From positions 39,785,253-39,849,252 of the forward strand of contig CM075939.1 of assembly GCA_038030265.1 (NCBI GenBank): a stretch of DNA of 64,000 nucleotides, written 5' to 3'. The notes under the pieces are model-generated. The model was not told the DNA's origin. It was given only the letters and a program-made list of their open reading frames with translations, and made no database searches. Position 1 is the stretch's first letter. Each line of letters begins with the position of its first letter. Below are positions 1 through 11,824 of this stretch, piece by piece. The DNA comes from Corythucha ciliata. Taxonomy: Eukaryota > Arthropoda > Insecta > Hemiptera > Tingidae. Both the position numbers and the translations under genes were made by a program.

Positions 1-112
1 CGCTCATTTTTCCCTGACTTTGGTGCCAAAATGAACAAATTCCCTGACTTTTTCCCGGATTTCCCTGACCACTTTGAAATTCCCTGACTTTTCCCGGTCT
101 GTGGCAACCCTG
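1..112 (-). mobile_element. End of a MITE with CAGGGTTGCCA terminus (cut by window start)
   Basis: The first 112 bases repeat the word TTCCCTGACTTTT about four times and finish with GGCAACCCTG. Read on the minus strand it begins CAGGGTTGCCACAGACC, the pattern of a terminal inverted repeat followed by sub-terminal repeats, as in many animal hAT-like MITEs. The other end lies outside the window, so length and target duplication cannot be judged. Confidence 0.55.
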
Positions 113-415
113 TTTTAGTGCGCAAACCCCGTGAAATGAGTATATCAGACTTCAGATAGTCCAAAATGTATTTTTGTGAAGTAAATTCGGTAAAAGAGGG
201 GGCCCAATGTTATACCGGGGCCTAATAAAGATGGCCCTGGAGACAGGGTCATCTAAACGCAATCAACTAGTGTCGGACGAGTAAAGAAAACTACGTAAAT
301 AGTTTTTTAAACCAAACCCCTCCCCTGAACCATCCCATATGCATTTGTTTATACATGAGTGAAACCCACAAAATTTGGTTTTTTGAATGAGAGCCACATC
401 CCTCCCCCCACAAGT
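113..415. other. Unassigned intergenic sequence
   Basis: No convincing coding frame, RNA gene or repeat was recognised here. It separates the MITE end from the next transposon terminus. Confidence 0.5.
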
Positions 416-520
416 CAGGGGCGGTTTTATGGGGGTGGCGATAGGGGTGATCGCTCAGCTACCCTCGGAGAAAAAAAAGGGAGGGGGGCAGATTGAAAAG
501 AAAGGAAATGGAAGAGATAC
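416..520 (+). mobile_element. Transposon terminus (CAGGGGCGGTTT family), copy 1
   Basis: The terminus starts CAGGGGCGGTTTTATGGG and continues with TGGCGATAGGGG and a purine-rich stretch. A second copy of the same roughly 100 bp lies at 35370-35467 in the opposite orientation. The CAG start suits a hAT-type end. In both copies the terminus is followed inward by array A. The other end of this copy was not found. Confidence 0.5.
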
Positions 521-534
521 AGATCTGGGGGAGA

Positions 535-1110
535 GCAAATCAGATATCTATAGATCCTAGAACTAGGAAGTTCTAAAAATTTTGCTTCTTGAGTTACCCA
601 AATCCATAAATTTGACTTTTGAAAAAGGTAAATTAGCTTTCGAATTACTCAAACATGCGAAACTGATTTTAGAAAGAGCTTAAGCCTCGATATTTTGTTG
701 TTGAAAGAGGGAAAATACGCGAAATGGTGGCAGAAATGGCATAAATTCTGTTTTGAAGAAGCCAAATCCACGGCATTTGGTTATGGAAGAGCGAATTTCC
801 TGCGGCATTGTTGCCTGAAAAGGCCACAAGTGTCGAAATTAGGTTTTTAAACAAGCTTAATCAGTTTTTTGTATCAACCAAAATTATAGGAAGAGCTTAT
901 GCCATGAAATTCGGTTTATCATAAATCGAGAATCGCCAACGAAGAGCCAAACCAACGAAAGTTTGTTTTTGAGAGATCAAAAATCCCTAAAATTTGGATT
1001 TTAAGAAGCTAAATGCGTAAAATTTGGTTTTGAGAAGTTTCTTGGGTTCAAGATAGACTCAATTGCGATATATTTGGTCTTAGAAGGAGCCAAACGCGCA
1101 GAATTTGTTT
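535..1110 (+). repeat. Decayed ~30-bp array, family A (plus orientation)
   Basis: Imperfect units of about 30-34 bp repeat the words GAAATT or AAATTTGG, TTTTTGAA, and GAGCCAAA, for example GAAAGAGC and AGAGCCAAACC every thirty or so bases. Units are heavily diverged and have lost strict spacing. The block directly follows the transposon terminus at 416. Short ORFs across it are by-products of the array and are not called as genes. Confidence 0.55.
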
Positions 1111-1677
1111 CGGATCATATATTGCATGAGATATTGAGCTTAAGGCCCGTATGGCAAGTCGTTTCTCGAAGTTCTCTCGACTCCAACGTACCTCACAAAC
1201 TGTAAAATCACGTGTTATTTTATAATTATTCCAGTTTGGGAGGGAGCTTTGAGGTTGAGGAAAATTCGAGGAACGACTTGGCATACGCCGGGCCTAAATG
1301 TTTGGATTCTGAGGCCGTATTCCAAAATTTTGTGTTTCAATCAAATCGCTAACACCAAATTCTTCCAAATTTTGTCCATATTCTTGAGCAAATGTCCGAT
1401 TTAGAGCAGATACACTGCAATACAAAATCCAGTTTTTGGGAAACAGAGACAGTGGGCTTTCAGGCAATTTTGTGTATAAGAAAATTAAGAAATTAGGCGA
1501 ATCGGATGGGTTAGAACACATTTTACCGGCACCCTCGTCACGGAGGCCTAAAACCGCCCTCAAGAGTCAAGCCGTGGATGAAAGTTAGTTCCAATTGTAG
1601 TGCCCTTCTGGAGATTTATAAACATTGAAAGTACAAGGTCTAGTTGGATTTTTTCAACGAAAATGGCTTGGTTAGAT
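1111..1677. other. Unassigned intergenic sequence
   Basis: Two short open frames on the minus strand (1048-1284 and 1294-1563) match no family I recognise, and there is no repeat structure. I see no supportable gene. Confidence 0.45.
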
Positions 1678-1925
1678 TTAATGCAATTTTTAGTCTTTTC
1701 ACAATTAATATTTGTATTGCAAACAAAACGTATTCGAGTTCTACAAACTCATCTTCAGTGCTTTTCCAAAAATGCACTTAAGATTTACTTCCTTATTTGA
1801 ACACGGGGATTTCCCCATCAACTATTTATTTTTGAAAAAGCACTGAAGATGAGTTTGTAAAAACTCGGAAACTTCGTTTTGTTTGCAATACAAATTAATT
1901 GTGGAGAGACCAAAAATTGCATTAA
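1678..1925. mobile_element. Palindromic MITE (~248 bp)
   Basis: Arms at about 1678-1768 and 1834-1925 are inverted copies. Both carry TTAATGCAATTTTT at the outside, GTATTGCAAACAAAACG in the middle and ACTCATCTTCAGTGCTTTT near the loop. The loop is about 65 bp. A near-perfect hairpin of this size is typical of a non-autonomous DNA transposon. No clear target duplication was seen. Confidence 0.65.
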
Positions 1926-4570
1926 CGCTTTAAACAAGTCGACTTCCACCAAGACCGCCCGTCGCACAATATGAATATGACGTGAATTTGCCAAATTTAC
2001 TGGTTTGGACAAGCTTGTTAGCAGTGTTCGGCTCAACTGTGGACTGCAAGAAGAGAAACTTCTAATGTTTTTTCTCCTGTCAAAATTAATTAAAGGTCAA
2101 TTTTAAATTAGCGTTAAAGCTGGCTCCGGCATTCGAAACCATCACGAATTGTGGTCCAACGTCCGGCATCAAAAAAGCTGTCAAGTATTTACATGGCGTA
2201 GCAAGTGACATTAGAGGGTTTCATAGGTGAATGTAACGTCATATTGCGAGAAAAAAGTCAATACAATTTTGAAATTCCTAATTTTGGCACGAGATTAATT
2301 TATGCATTGGATGTATTGAAATTGCAATAGATTTTAACACTGCAGTTGCCTGTGAGCCACAATCTGGCTTGTTTCAGTCCAAACTCGACGAGTTCTGTAT
2401 ACAGGGTCGTTTAAAAGAAAGGGACAGTGAGCTAAAAAAGATGTTACAACCACTCCACCCCCCCCCTCGACTAACGCTTTCTATCAAAATAACCTGGATC
2501 GCTGCCCAAAACAAAACTTGAAATCCACCCATAAGCCACGGTTGTTTTTTTTTTCCATCTTTTTTTCACTGCCCTGATTCCAATTGATGGGTAATGGTGA
2601 AAAGGGGAGCTAAAACGTACGCGCTCAAATCTCAACGTACGCAACAACGCGCGACGATTTTTTTTTTTTTTTTTTTCTATCTCTTTACTGGTGTCTTTTT
2701 AAAATGTCTATTTCGGGGTTCGTCAGTTAGCGCCGGATGCTGGGGACTTTTTTTATGCGCTCAGCTCATTGATTTTAGGAATTAAAATAGAACTCATAAC
2801 AAGAAATAAAAAACCTTTTTAAGTGAAAGGCGTTAAGATTTTATTTGTAGTCTCAGGAGGAGTTTGGAAAAAAGGGCATATAGCCCAAAGGGGAACGCTT
2901 CGCGTCCCTGAGGGTCTTGTCAACCCCGTAAGAACTTTAAAAGATTATAGTTGTGCCCTAACAGTTTTACCGGGGGCGGCATAAATAGGTATAGGTCGTA
3001 ATAAAAAAGGACATAAATTAGAAATCACTTTAACGATAGAATTTTTTGAAAACAAGTTTCAGTTGAACAACTAGAAAGTATCCTCCTGTGTTATAGTGAT
3101 TATGAGAGGAGAGGTTTAAATGACGTTAAAGCGTTATAAAAGTTGATGGTTTGGACAGTCAATACATGGCTTTCATTTATTCTTACAGCAGCTGCAGCCT
3201 CTGCAGCAATAGGCGGGATTTAATTGGCTTTTAGCCGGCGGGGGGGAGGGGGTTTGTTTTCACGAATAAAACGCACTTTTAAACACAATTTATCAAACTC
3301 TGGAAATACTTCGCAACTTACTTATCAAAAACTTTGATCTTCCCCTCCGCTCCCCCTCACCGCTAGTAAAAGAGAAGCTCCCGATTGCTCCAGCAGGAAG
3401 TCGAACGTTATTAATATTATGAAAAACATTCTCACAGACCTCTCAATGAGACTAAAAGGAATCTTGTCTATAACGCGCGATCTCTCGTGTTGGAACAGAC
3501 TTGGTACTTATTCTCTATACAACACATAATATTGCGCTTATTTCACTAATGAAGCGAAACAGAAGTGCAATACCAACTCAAGCGAGATGGAAAGGATTTA
3601 AAAGAAAAAAAATGCGCGCACACACTCACACACCGGTTTTATATTTTATCCCCGATGGTCAAGAAAGAGGACTTATTTGAAAAACGGCCGTACATGGAGA
3701 AAGATACAGTTACATGCACTTTTAAGAGAAAAAGGAAAAAACAACCGCAAGAAACAACAGATTTTTGTCCCTTGATGATTATTTTTTTTTAGATTCTTCC
3801 AAGTCCCCTGTGAAAACGACCTTCGAATGATCTTTGATTAAAAATCGTAGTAAAAGCCGCCCCCCCGAGGGCTTCTAAATTGCAGGCTTGCACTCGTCTA
3901 TTTTCAAGGACTCGCACTAGTTTTTCTATGATAGGGGTGTGGGGCGGGAGGGGGAGCTCCTTGTATATATTTTTCCTGTATACAACAGTCTTACAAAACT
4001 AGAGCTGGGGTACTAGGCAGCGTTGAGTCATTCTAAAATGGTTATAAATAGAATTTGGCACTTGATTCAAACTCCGGTCCGGAGAAAAAAGGTGGATCCC
4101 CCCACGCCTGACGTGTGTATCAGCTATTTGAAACACAATTTCCCCGTTGCATCGCGTTTTATTTGTGGTTTCCATGAATAAATTCGCACAAACGTGAGTG
4201 CATACAGCGCACTTGATCCTAGAGGGCGAACTCCACACCCCAAAACAGTTTCCGGTGAACGGGGGGCTAATTTGCTTTGTCTGTACGATCAAGAATGCAA
4301 TTATAGTGCATTGGGGTAAAATCACACATTTTTTAAGCCGGAAGTTCAGATTCGGCAGGCCCAAGTTTTACAGCGTCCTATTTCGCTGCGATCAGTTTGT
4401 CCCTGGCCCCGAACGTTACTCACTTATAGGATGTTTACTTCAATGGAGGGCGAACTTAAAAGCATTTTTACGCTCCTTCAACCACGCACGATCAACAAAA
4501 CCGAATGAAATTGTCTAGTCCACAACAATAAAAGGCATTTTTCCTTAGGTAATAGTAACACAAGACTTAA
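1926..4570. other. Unassigned, AT-rich with homopolymer tracts
   Basis: The stretch holds a C tract near 2459, a poly-T run at about 2660-2676 and G-rich runs near 3240. No array, hairpin or coding frame was recognised. ORFs at 3565-3792, 3999-4364 and 4198-4518 look like chance: the last two overlap on opposite strands and carry no motif I know. Confidence 0.4.
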
Positions 4571-4709
4571 GCCCCTTTTACACGAGTAAGTTTTTTGATC
4601 AAAGTAGCCATTTTTTAAAAAATATCAGCTGACCCCTGCTAACAATTAGCTGTTTCAATTCTGTTTGAACATGTTTTTGATCAAAAAACTTACTCGTGTA
4701 AAACAGGCT
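4571..4709. mobile_element. Palindromic MITE (139 bp)
   Basis: The left end reads CCCCTTTTACACGAGTAAG then TTTTTTGATCAAA. The right end is its inverted copy, TTTGATCAAAAAACTTACTC then GTGTAAAACAGG. Arms are about 32 bp around a loop of about 75 bp containing no ORF. Confidence 0.7.
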
Positions 4710-4739
4710 ATATTGACAGGAAGCCACCATTTTCAACCG

Positions 4740-5130
4740 GCACTTTATGACCTTAAAAACTCACCAATTGAAAAAAAAAAATTGAGGACCCAATAAAGCG
4801 GCAATTTAGACAAAGAAACAGGTCAATTTTCCATCAGCAGCTAAATGTTACAATTACCCACACTGGTAGGCAATTCGGCGAAGAAAACGTCATAAAATTT
4901 AACCTCAAAATATGGCTTTTTTCCAGCCTAAATTTGGTGATTTTGAACCCAGAAATTGGACACTTCTATAATTCTACCATCAAACTCAATTGGTGACCCT
5001 CTAAAACCGTAAATTTAGACCTTAAAACTGGAGCTCGACCACAAAAACTAGGCATTTGAAAATCTCGAAATTTGCGCTCCAAAAACACAATTTTCGCAAC
5101 AAAAATGACTAATTTTTGTTAGAAAAATTT
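4740..5130. repeat. Weak decayed short-period array
   Basis: Loosely spaced words such as CAATTT, AAACTCAATT, AAATTTG and TTGAACCC recur every 30-40 bp. It resembles the A and C families but is too diverged to assign. Confidence 0.35.
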
Positions 5131-6634
5131 GTCGTCGGAAGTGGTCTAAGTTGGCTGGGGAACTGAACGTTTCGTCCCAGAATTCGTCCATATTCCGAGT
5201 GGAAAAATGGGCGCCACTGGCTCCGTTAAGTCCGGATGGCTCAGTACATCTGACTAGCTCTATTCCAAAAACTCTGGATGAACCCCAACGGCCGCAGACA
5301 GTCAGTACGACCTGTACTAACAGTTAAATCTGGTTTCTGGCAGTTGTGGAACAGATAATTTGAGTCTGAAAACGTTCGATTCAAGTCCCACAGTAACAAG
5401 AGGCTCTGGTCTAGGGGAAAAACTTGCAGGGGAGAGTGGCCGACACAGTGCAGGAGGAACTAAGTACGAAATTTAACTTGGGAGGAAAAAGAAATAAGAG
5501 TCGGGCTTTTTCGCTTGTTTGGAATCCTAGCCCAGCCTAGTTCCATGTCGACTAAACTGAGTTTGGGGGCACGGGGAGTTGGTTTGGGACTGAGAAAAAC
5601 GGATCAGTGCGCCTATAGGGTCAAAGAAGCTTTTACTGCTTCCCGGCAGGAACCGAAATTGGTTCCTGGTTCGTGAAAGGACCACAAACGATCACCAATT
5701 CACCATTAACATACAAAAACGTGTAAAAGCGACCCAAAAAACGCTGGCATGACTGGGAGAACTCCTCGAACAGACGAAATTTGCTAAGAAGCCAATTCGT
5801 TTCGTATAATTTTTAATTTTGACCATTATCACCACACAAAGTCAGTAATTGTTATGGCCATTTTCTCGAAATTGTCCGATTTGAGAAATCGGTCTGTTAG
5901 CCAGGCTGTTGCGCCTTCTTCTTGCTTCGACTCACAAGCTATGGGGTGGCAAAGTGTGATCGGGGCTGCGATGGAAGTGTCTGACTTTTCGCACCCCACT
6001 CCTCACTTAGCCCTGCTCGCTAAAATCAAGGCGAATACGTCCCTGGTGTGGACCCTTGGTGGTTGCACTGTTCACGAGCCGCTTGGACCCACTCTGGACG
6101 TTAAGATTGGTCTGGATTGTTTGGATTGCGGAGGAAGGGGATTTTGTGGGAGCTTCATACGGCTCCTGAAAAACGTAACCAATAATACGGCCATAAAACG
6201 CCAGGCTTCACGGGTAAACTCCATCGAACTCCATATTCATCCAATATAAAATCCGCGTAGGATTCGCAACATTGGGAAAACTCCTGATAGAGTTATACGA
6301 CGGTTTCGTCCAATTTTCGCAAGAATCTTCACAAACCTTTGACATTTTGGGAACGACTATTCACGGTGTTCCCATTTGGGGTCCCAAGAAGCTGGAACTT
6401 TTCAGCCTGGAAACGGTGTTTTGGCCAATTTTTGCCACCAAAACCGGCTGTTCGGCCCAGGAACAGTTCAATGCGAGCCGAGGATTTACAGTGGCGTAAC
6501 AAGGTGAACGAGCACCCAGGGCGCAGCTACAATTTACACCCCTTTTTCCCTCGACAACAACCTAAGCCAGCGTATTGTTCTAGAACAGAGGGATCTCAAC
6601 CTTTTGATGGCGAAGTAAACCGGTTATTCGACCG
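5131..6634. other. Unassigned, higher-GC non-repetitive sequence
   Basis: The stretch lacks the arrays found elsewhere. An open frame at 5854-6249 (131 codons) and others at 6272-6647 show no recognisable domain and no clear splice structure. They may be chance frames, so no gene is claimed. Confidence 0.4.
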
Positions 6635-7580
6635 CAGTGGCAGCTGACATCCCCCCCCCCCCGCAATGGTGTGCCCAGGTGGCCGCTTTAGCGTTTCTGG
6701 GTTGGGGGGCAGGATCCGAGTGAGCGAAATCCGCAAAATTAGGTTTTGGAGCAGCAAAAATCTGTAAAACCATGAGCCAAAGCCGTGAACTAGGTTTTTT
6801 AAAAAGCCGCAAAAGTTGTTCGAATGAATCAAACATATACAAAACTGATTTTAGAAAGAGCAGAAGTCACGAAATTTGACATTTGATATTGCAGAAATCC
6901 CCCGAAATTGGATGTTGATCGAGCCAAACCTGCGAAATTTTGTTTTGAAAGAGTGAAAAGTCCACAAAATTGTGGGACAAAACCGAAAAATTTTGCTATG
7001 AAAGAGCTAAAATCCATGAAACTGGGGGTTGTAAGAGCAAAAAGTGACGAGTTTTTGAATGAGACAAATCCATTAATCTGATGTTTGAAAGGGCCACGAT
7101 TAGTTTTTCGAATCAGCCAAACCTGCGAAAGAGGTGATGCCACGAAATTAGATTTTTGAATGAGTGCAAATACCAGGAATTCGGGTTTGAAACAGCAAAA
7201 ATCTGCAAAGTTGGGGTTTGATGGAACCTCATGCACGACAATTTTGGATATGGAACATGGAAAACCAAAAATCCGCGGTTATATTGCTGTTTGATACGGT
7301 CAAAATTACGAGTTTTGGTTTTAGAACGAGCCAAAACAGTTGTTGTTCTTATTAACCAAGCCTGGGGAATTGATTTCAAGAAGAGCTGAATCCGTGAAAT
7401 CTGGTTATCGATACAGCGTAACTCCCCGAATTTGTGGTTTGAACTAGCGAAATCCGTAAATTTGGCTTTGAAAGGGTCAAATTAGTTGTTATAATTAGCC
7501 AAACCGAAAAATCGACGCGAAATCGATTTTAGAAAGAGCTATAGCCATGAAGGATTCCCCGAATTTCGATTATGCGAACC
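6635..7580 (+). repeat. Family A array beside a possible hAT-type end
   Basis: The block starts with CAGTGGCAGCTGACAT and a C tract of about 14, a start like the hAT ends elsewhere in the window. From about 6720 there are some 25 diverged family A units of about 30-34 bp, with words such as AAATCCGCAAAATT, GGTTTTGGA and GAGCCAAACC. A matching right end was not found. Confidence 0.5.
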
Positions 7581-8019
7581 GAAAAATGATTGTTGATGTC
7601 ATTCCTGAGGGTCAAACTGCTCGTTTTTTATTCACCCCCCACCCCTAAAACTGACCATTTGTCTTTAGAAAAACTCCTGACTTTTTTTGTTTTCAAGGAA
7701 ACTCCTGGAGCCCCGAAAAGGCGGCCCAATGGCAGAGACTTCTTCAAGAGAGCAGAGCAGAGGCAGAGATTTTCTTCAAATCGGGTTCCGTGGCGTCCTT
7801 ATATGTTTAGGCTTTCCCCCGCGTGGCAATATCGGTTGAGAGAGAGTGCCATAAATACAGCAAAAAGCCCCGGAAAGCGGAGTCTTGGCGACGCCATCCC
7901 TCTCGGGCGGGGGGGGGGGGCTAGCAGTTGAATGACAGCCCAGCACGAAGTGAAGCTCCTGGCACGGACACCGCCAAGTGCGTACGCTGGAACAATTTGA
8001 CAGAGCAGACATCCGTGGC
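7581..8019. other. Unassigned sequence with G tract
   Basis: Contains a G tract at about 7908-7920 and GC-rich unique sequence. The open frames here match nothing I recognise. Confidence 0.4.
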
Positions 8020-8345
8020 TCCAACCACACGAAATTTGGCTTTGAAACAGAGAAAATAAATTGTATCGAACCCACGAAACTCGCGCTCAACATTCACGTC
8101 AGGTATTACATAATTATAGTCATTCGTGGGCCTGACGGATTAGCTTATGCTGTGTCCCGCCAAAAAAAATGGTTTTCTAGAGTGAACCAAACGCGCAAAA
8201 TTGCTTATTGAAGGAGCTCAAAGCGCAAAATTTCTTTTTTCGACGACTAAGCCCCGCGAAATTGGGTTTTTGAAGACCGAAACCAGCAAAATGCGGGTTT
8301 TCACTTACTGAATCCCGCGAAATATGGATTTTGAAGAACCATACG
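8020..8345 (+). repeat. Family A array, short block
   Basis: About eight units with the words CACGAAATTTGG, GAACCAAACGCGCAAAATT and CCCGCGAAAT at roughly 30-35 bp spacing. Confidence 0.45.
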
Positions 8346-8701
8346 GCATAAAAGGGGAGGGAGCATATGAGGGCACCCGCTCCTCCAATTCTTCAGATGA
8401 TCTTCTTTGTTTCGGGGAAAAAACACACTCCATTCACTCCAATTTAACACCGATAATTGAATTCCAGTTTTTGCCATTTTCAGCGCACACACATTGCCTT
8501 GCTGCCAGTTTTCGAGCACAAATCACAGTAAGTTTGGCGCGAATAGCGAGCCAAGCAATTTTATAGGTCGAGAGCAGCCATTTCATCTGCACAGGGAAGC
8601 ATCATGGTAACCGATTGGACGGGGGTGGGTCTGTCAAATTTGGCAACTATGCAGCAACATAGTTGCAACTGTTCTATTCCTTCATCGCCTAGTTATTTTG
8701 T

Positions 8702-8849
8702 TATGGCGTTTTCCATTCACATAAAATTCTGCTCTGGAGTCGAGCATTTCCACCCGTCTTCTCTGATTTATATCATATGGTAACGGAGAAGACGGGTGGA
8801 AATGCTCGGCTCCAGAGCTGATTTTTATGCGAATGGAAAAAATGCTATC
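8702..8849. mobile_element. Palindromic MITE, family P1 copy 1
   Basis: The left arm carries GGCGTTTTCCATTCAC, CTCTGGAG and GCATTTCCACCCGTCTTC. The right arm is the inverted copy with GAAGACGGGTGGAAATGC and GAATGGAAAA. A second copy lies at 18464-18606. The loop holds a CATATGG word in both copies. Confidence 0.75.
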
Positions 8850-8941
8850 AGAATAAACAAAATCTTGAGGTGGAGGGGGCAAGCACCATGACAACCGCCT
8901 CGGGCATCAAAATGTCACGCTACGCCTCTGTATGCCCAAGG

Positions 8942-9172
8942 TGACTAAACTTTCTATAGGTGCCGCAGATCTTCGGCCATTGCTGTCCTTCACCTACGTC
9001 ATGAGCAGTCCCTAGTGCCTATGCGCTGGACCCAGTACATTATTGTTATTGGTCTGTGATTTTTGAGCATTCATAACCGTCAATTTCAGTAAAGGTCGCT
9101 GGTGACGTCAGTCTCCCACCCCCGTTCGATGGGCAGAGGGAAATCTGCGGCTCCTATAGTAAAGTTTAGTCA
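8942..9172. mobile_element. MITE-like inverted repeat (~231 bp)
   Basis: The left end reads GTGACTAAACTTTCTATAGG then TGCCGCAGAT. The right end is the imperfect inverted copy, ATCTGCGGCTCCTATAG then TAAAGTTTAGTC. The interior is unique and contains TGACGTCA near 9095. Confidence 0.6.
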
Positions 9173-9260
9173 ACTTGCTCTGTGCCTATTCGAATTTGTC
9201 CCCATAATACTCCACCATCTGCTTCAAGCTATGTACACATTATGACTTTTTGTCCTTAAT

Positions 9261-11816
9261 CAGGCGCGTATCCAGGGGGGGGGTCAGGGGGATAGATCCC
9301 TCCCCCCGAAATCACAGGTCTACTTTTCATCAAAAACTAGGAATTTCGATGCGAGAAATCTTCTCAGCAAGTCATCTTGCGCGTGGAACGAAAGCTTGGA
9401 ATCCAGAGAGGGGAAGAAACTTGTGACGAAGCGTGAACTCGTGACGTCATGACTCACAAGGCTATTTGAATGAAAACAGTTAGCATCGGAGTTGTTCGCT
9501 TTAGGCTCACCAGCTAACTTATCATCATCTTATCATTTGATTGCCTGTGTAGCGGTTACCAGTTTGCTTTCTTACAGTATTCTACCTGTCTTCTGAAAAC
9601 GTTGTGTCGCGCAGGTGTTAGAACTGTCATATTAGTTTTGTGTTTTCTTTCCATTCCTTTTCAATTACTGATCGTGCCCTTTGTCAAATTCAAGTTTTGC
9701 GATGTCTCATAAAAAGCAAAAAAATATGCTCGATTTTTTTTCGAGGGACGCAAAAAAAGTTCGTTTGGGTGAGGAGTTAAGTAAAGAACATTCAAACAAT
9801 GAATCGTCTGTGTGTGAAAATGCTGAGAATAAGTTAATGTCATCGTGTAATTCTACCTCTCTGCGGAATGACGACGTCTCAACTGTGAATTCCGCAGAAA
9901 TTGAAGTCCTCGCCAGATCTGCAGACTCTTGGTAAGCCTGAAGGGGGGGGGGTGAGGACTGAAGTCCTCCCACCGGAACAAGACGAGTCTCCAAATAAGT
10001 TCGACATTGGTGGCTTCTTTCTCCGAGGCTCCTTATTGTAAACACATGGAAGCCTCCCGAAAAGTATAAAGTCCCGTCCGGAAAAAGAAACTTGAGATTT
10101 CAGCATAAATGGTTTTGTGAGTTCCCATGGCTCGCCTACTCAGAAAAAAATGGCGGGGCCTACTGCAAGATTTGTGTAGTTTTTGCTTCTGGCCGGGAAG
10201 CAGGGAAAGGTGTGCACGTTAAGCTTGGATCCTTGGTGGAAAAACCTTTTGCCAAATGGAAGGATGCAAAGGAAGAATCAGAAACATGCTGAAAGGGGCT
10301 ACCATGTAAATGCTTCCCTTCTCGCTCAAAACTTCATATCCGTATTTGAGCAGAAGATGGATGACATCGAACTTCAGCTTAATGACCAAGCAAATAATAG
10401 GCGTGAAGAAAACAGAAGGAGACTTCGTCCGATAATAAGTACTGTTTTATTTTGTGGCAGAGAGGGTCTGTCATTGAGAGGGCACGAGGATTATGGACCC
10501 TTTTCTTTCCAACGCTTTTCCCGTGATGGTAAATTTCGGGCACTCTTGAGATTTCGGATAGACTAGGGAGATTCTGACCTCAAAAGTCATCTTAGTGCTC
10601 CCGCTGCTAACGCGACCTATTTGAGCTCTAATATTCAAAATGAAGTAATAAACGTCGCGGGTAACCTGATTCCAAAGAAATTAGTAAAAAAAATTAATCA
10701 GTCCCACTACTTCAGCATCTTGGCCGATGAAACAGCCGATATATCCGGTACCGAGCAGTTTTCGCTTTGCGCTCGGCATGTGGTCAAGCCATTATTTGAT
10801 TCGCGAGGACTTTCTCCAGTTTGTCCCAGTTGAAGATCTCCGTGGTTTCGCCTTGGCAAATGTTTTGAAAGACTCGATTCGGAATTTGGGGCTGGATTTG
10901 AGTCGCGTTCGAGGCCTTGGATTTGATGGTGCTGCCAATATGAGTGGAGTGTTCAATGGATGCGCTGCAAAATTTCAGGAAACTTACTGTTAATCTGAAA
11001 CATTTCAACTGCGGATACTAAAATGTGTCTCGCGAAACAGACATTAAGCACTCAGAAGCCTTCGAGATGTCAGACGATGATGTGCTAGAAGCTACCGTGG
11101 CATACATAGTCGCGAACCGGGCGTTTGTTGCACAAAACAAGCTTTAAGAATGAAAAATAAACGGCGAACTCTCAATTTACTTTAAGCGATAACTCGAATC
11201 ACAAATTCTCTTCAATTTTTGCAGGAGTGGCGGCACGGATTTAATGTTAAGTCTCTTGAAGGAGCTTTCAGGTCTATTTGAAAACTTCTGCAGGTAGTGT
11301 ACTAGTACGTAGTACTAGTATTAGAAAGTAGTATACTAAACCTTTCGTTGTTTCGGCGAAAGTGTGTACGAGCATTTGTACTTGTTTCTGTTTCGGTGTT
11401 ATGGCGAAACAAAACCCTTTGATGTGCCTGAAAAACCGACTTTTTTCGGATACACTCGTAACACGAGATACAACAGTTTTTTATGCCGTAACACGAAACA
11501 AGGATCCGTCCACACTTGCGGCATGTTTCGCCGAATACGGTTGTCTCGTGTTTCGTGTTATGACATAACACGATAGTGTGTAGCCGCCTTAAGGCGAAGG
11601 AAAGGAGTTGCCATTATTGGAGGAACCATACACGTATATCGTAAAAGGAAGGAATTTAATCAGAAATGAGGACCTTACACCTCAGTTACTGATAGCAGCA
11701 CCAACTCACCCACTAAAAGTGTGGGGTAAAATCGCTTCGTACCGCATGATGGGGTGAGGGGTGGAGGGTCAACCAGATCCCCCCCCCCCCGAAATTTTTT
11801 TCTGGGTACGCGCCTG
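9261..11816 (+). mobile_element. hAT element with 8-bp target duplication
   Basis: The left end CAGGCGCGTATCCAG (9261-9275) and the right end CTGGGTACGCGCCTG (11802-11816) are inverted copies with one mismatch. They are flanked by a perfect 8-bp direct repeat TCCTTAAT (9253-9260 and 11817-11824), the target-site size of hAT transposons. A G tract of 9 lies just inside the left end and a C tract of 12 inside the right. The 2556-bp interior carries a broken transposase frame, and from about 11290 to 11590 a further short inverted or low-complexity segment. Confidence 0.88.
9702..10993 (+). pseudogene. Broken hAT transposase, TTF-type zinc finger / DUF4371 (ZMYM1-like)
   Basis: The frame opens with ATG at 9702, where the protein starts MSHKKQKNMLDFF. 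The first stop is at about 9935. Homology then resumes in other frames: a TTF/BED-like finger with HKWFCEFPWLAY and YCKICVVF near 10100-10200 and KPFAKWKDA near 10250, then HYFSILADETADIS near 10710-10745, and GLGFDGAANMSG near 10915-10950. In hAT transposases of the DUF4371 group the LADET aspartate and the following FDG aspartate belong to the RNase-H-like catalytic core. I count at least two frameshifts and several stops, and the C-terminal hAT dimerisation domain was not seen. The protein would have cut and pasted the surrounding element. It is a dead copy. Confidence 0.8.
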
Positions 11817-11824
11817 TCCTTAAT

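Noticed and set aside
3999..4518. Overlapping ORFs on opposite strands (121 and 106 codons)
   Set aside because: Neither has a recognisable motif, and they occupy the same bases. Probably chance openness.
5854..6249. 131-codon plus-strand ORF in non-repetitive sequence
   Set aside because: No recognisable domain, no splice context, and the next frames overlap it. It could be real but nothing supports it beyond length.
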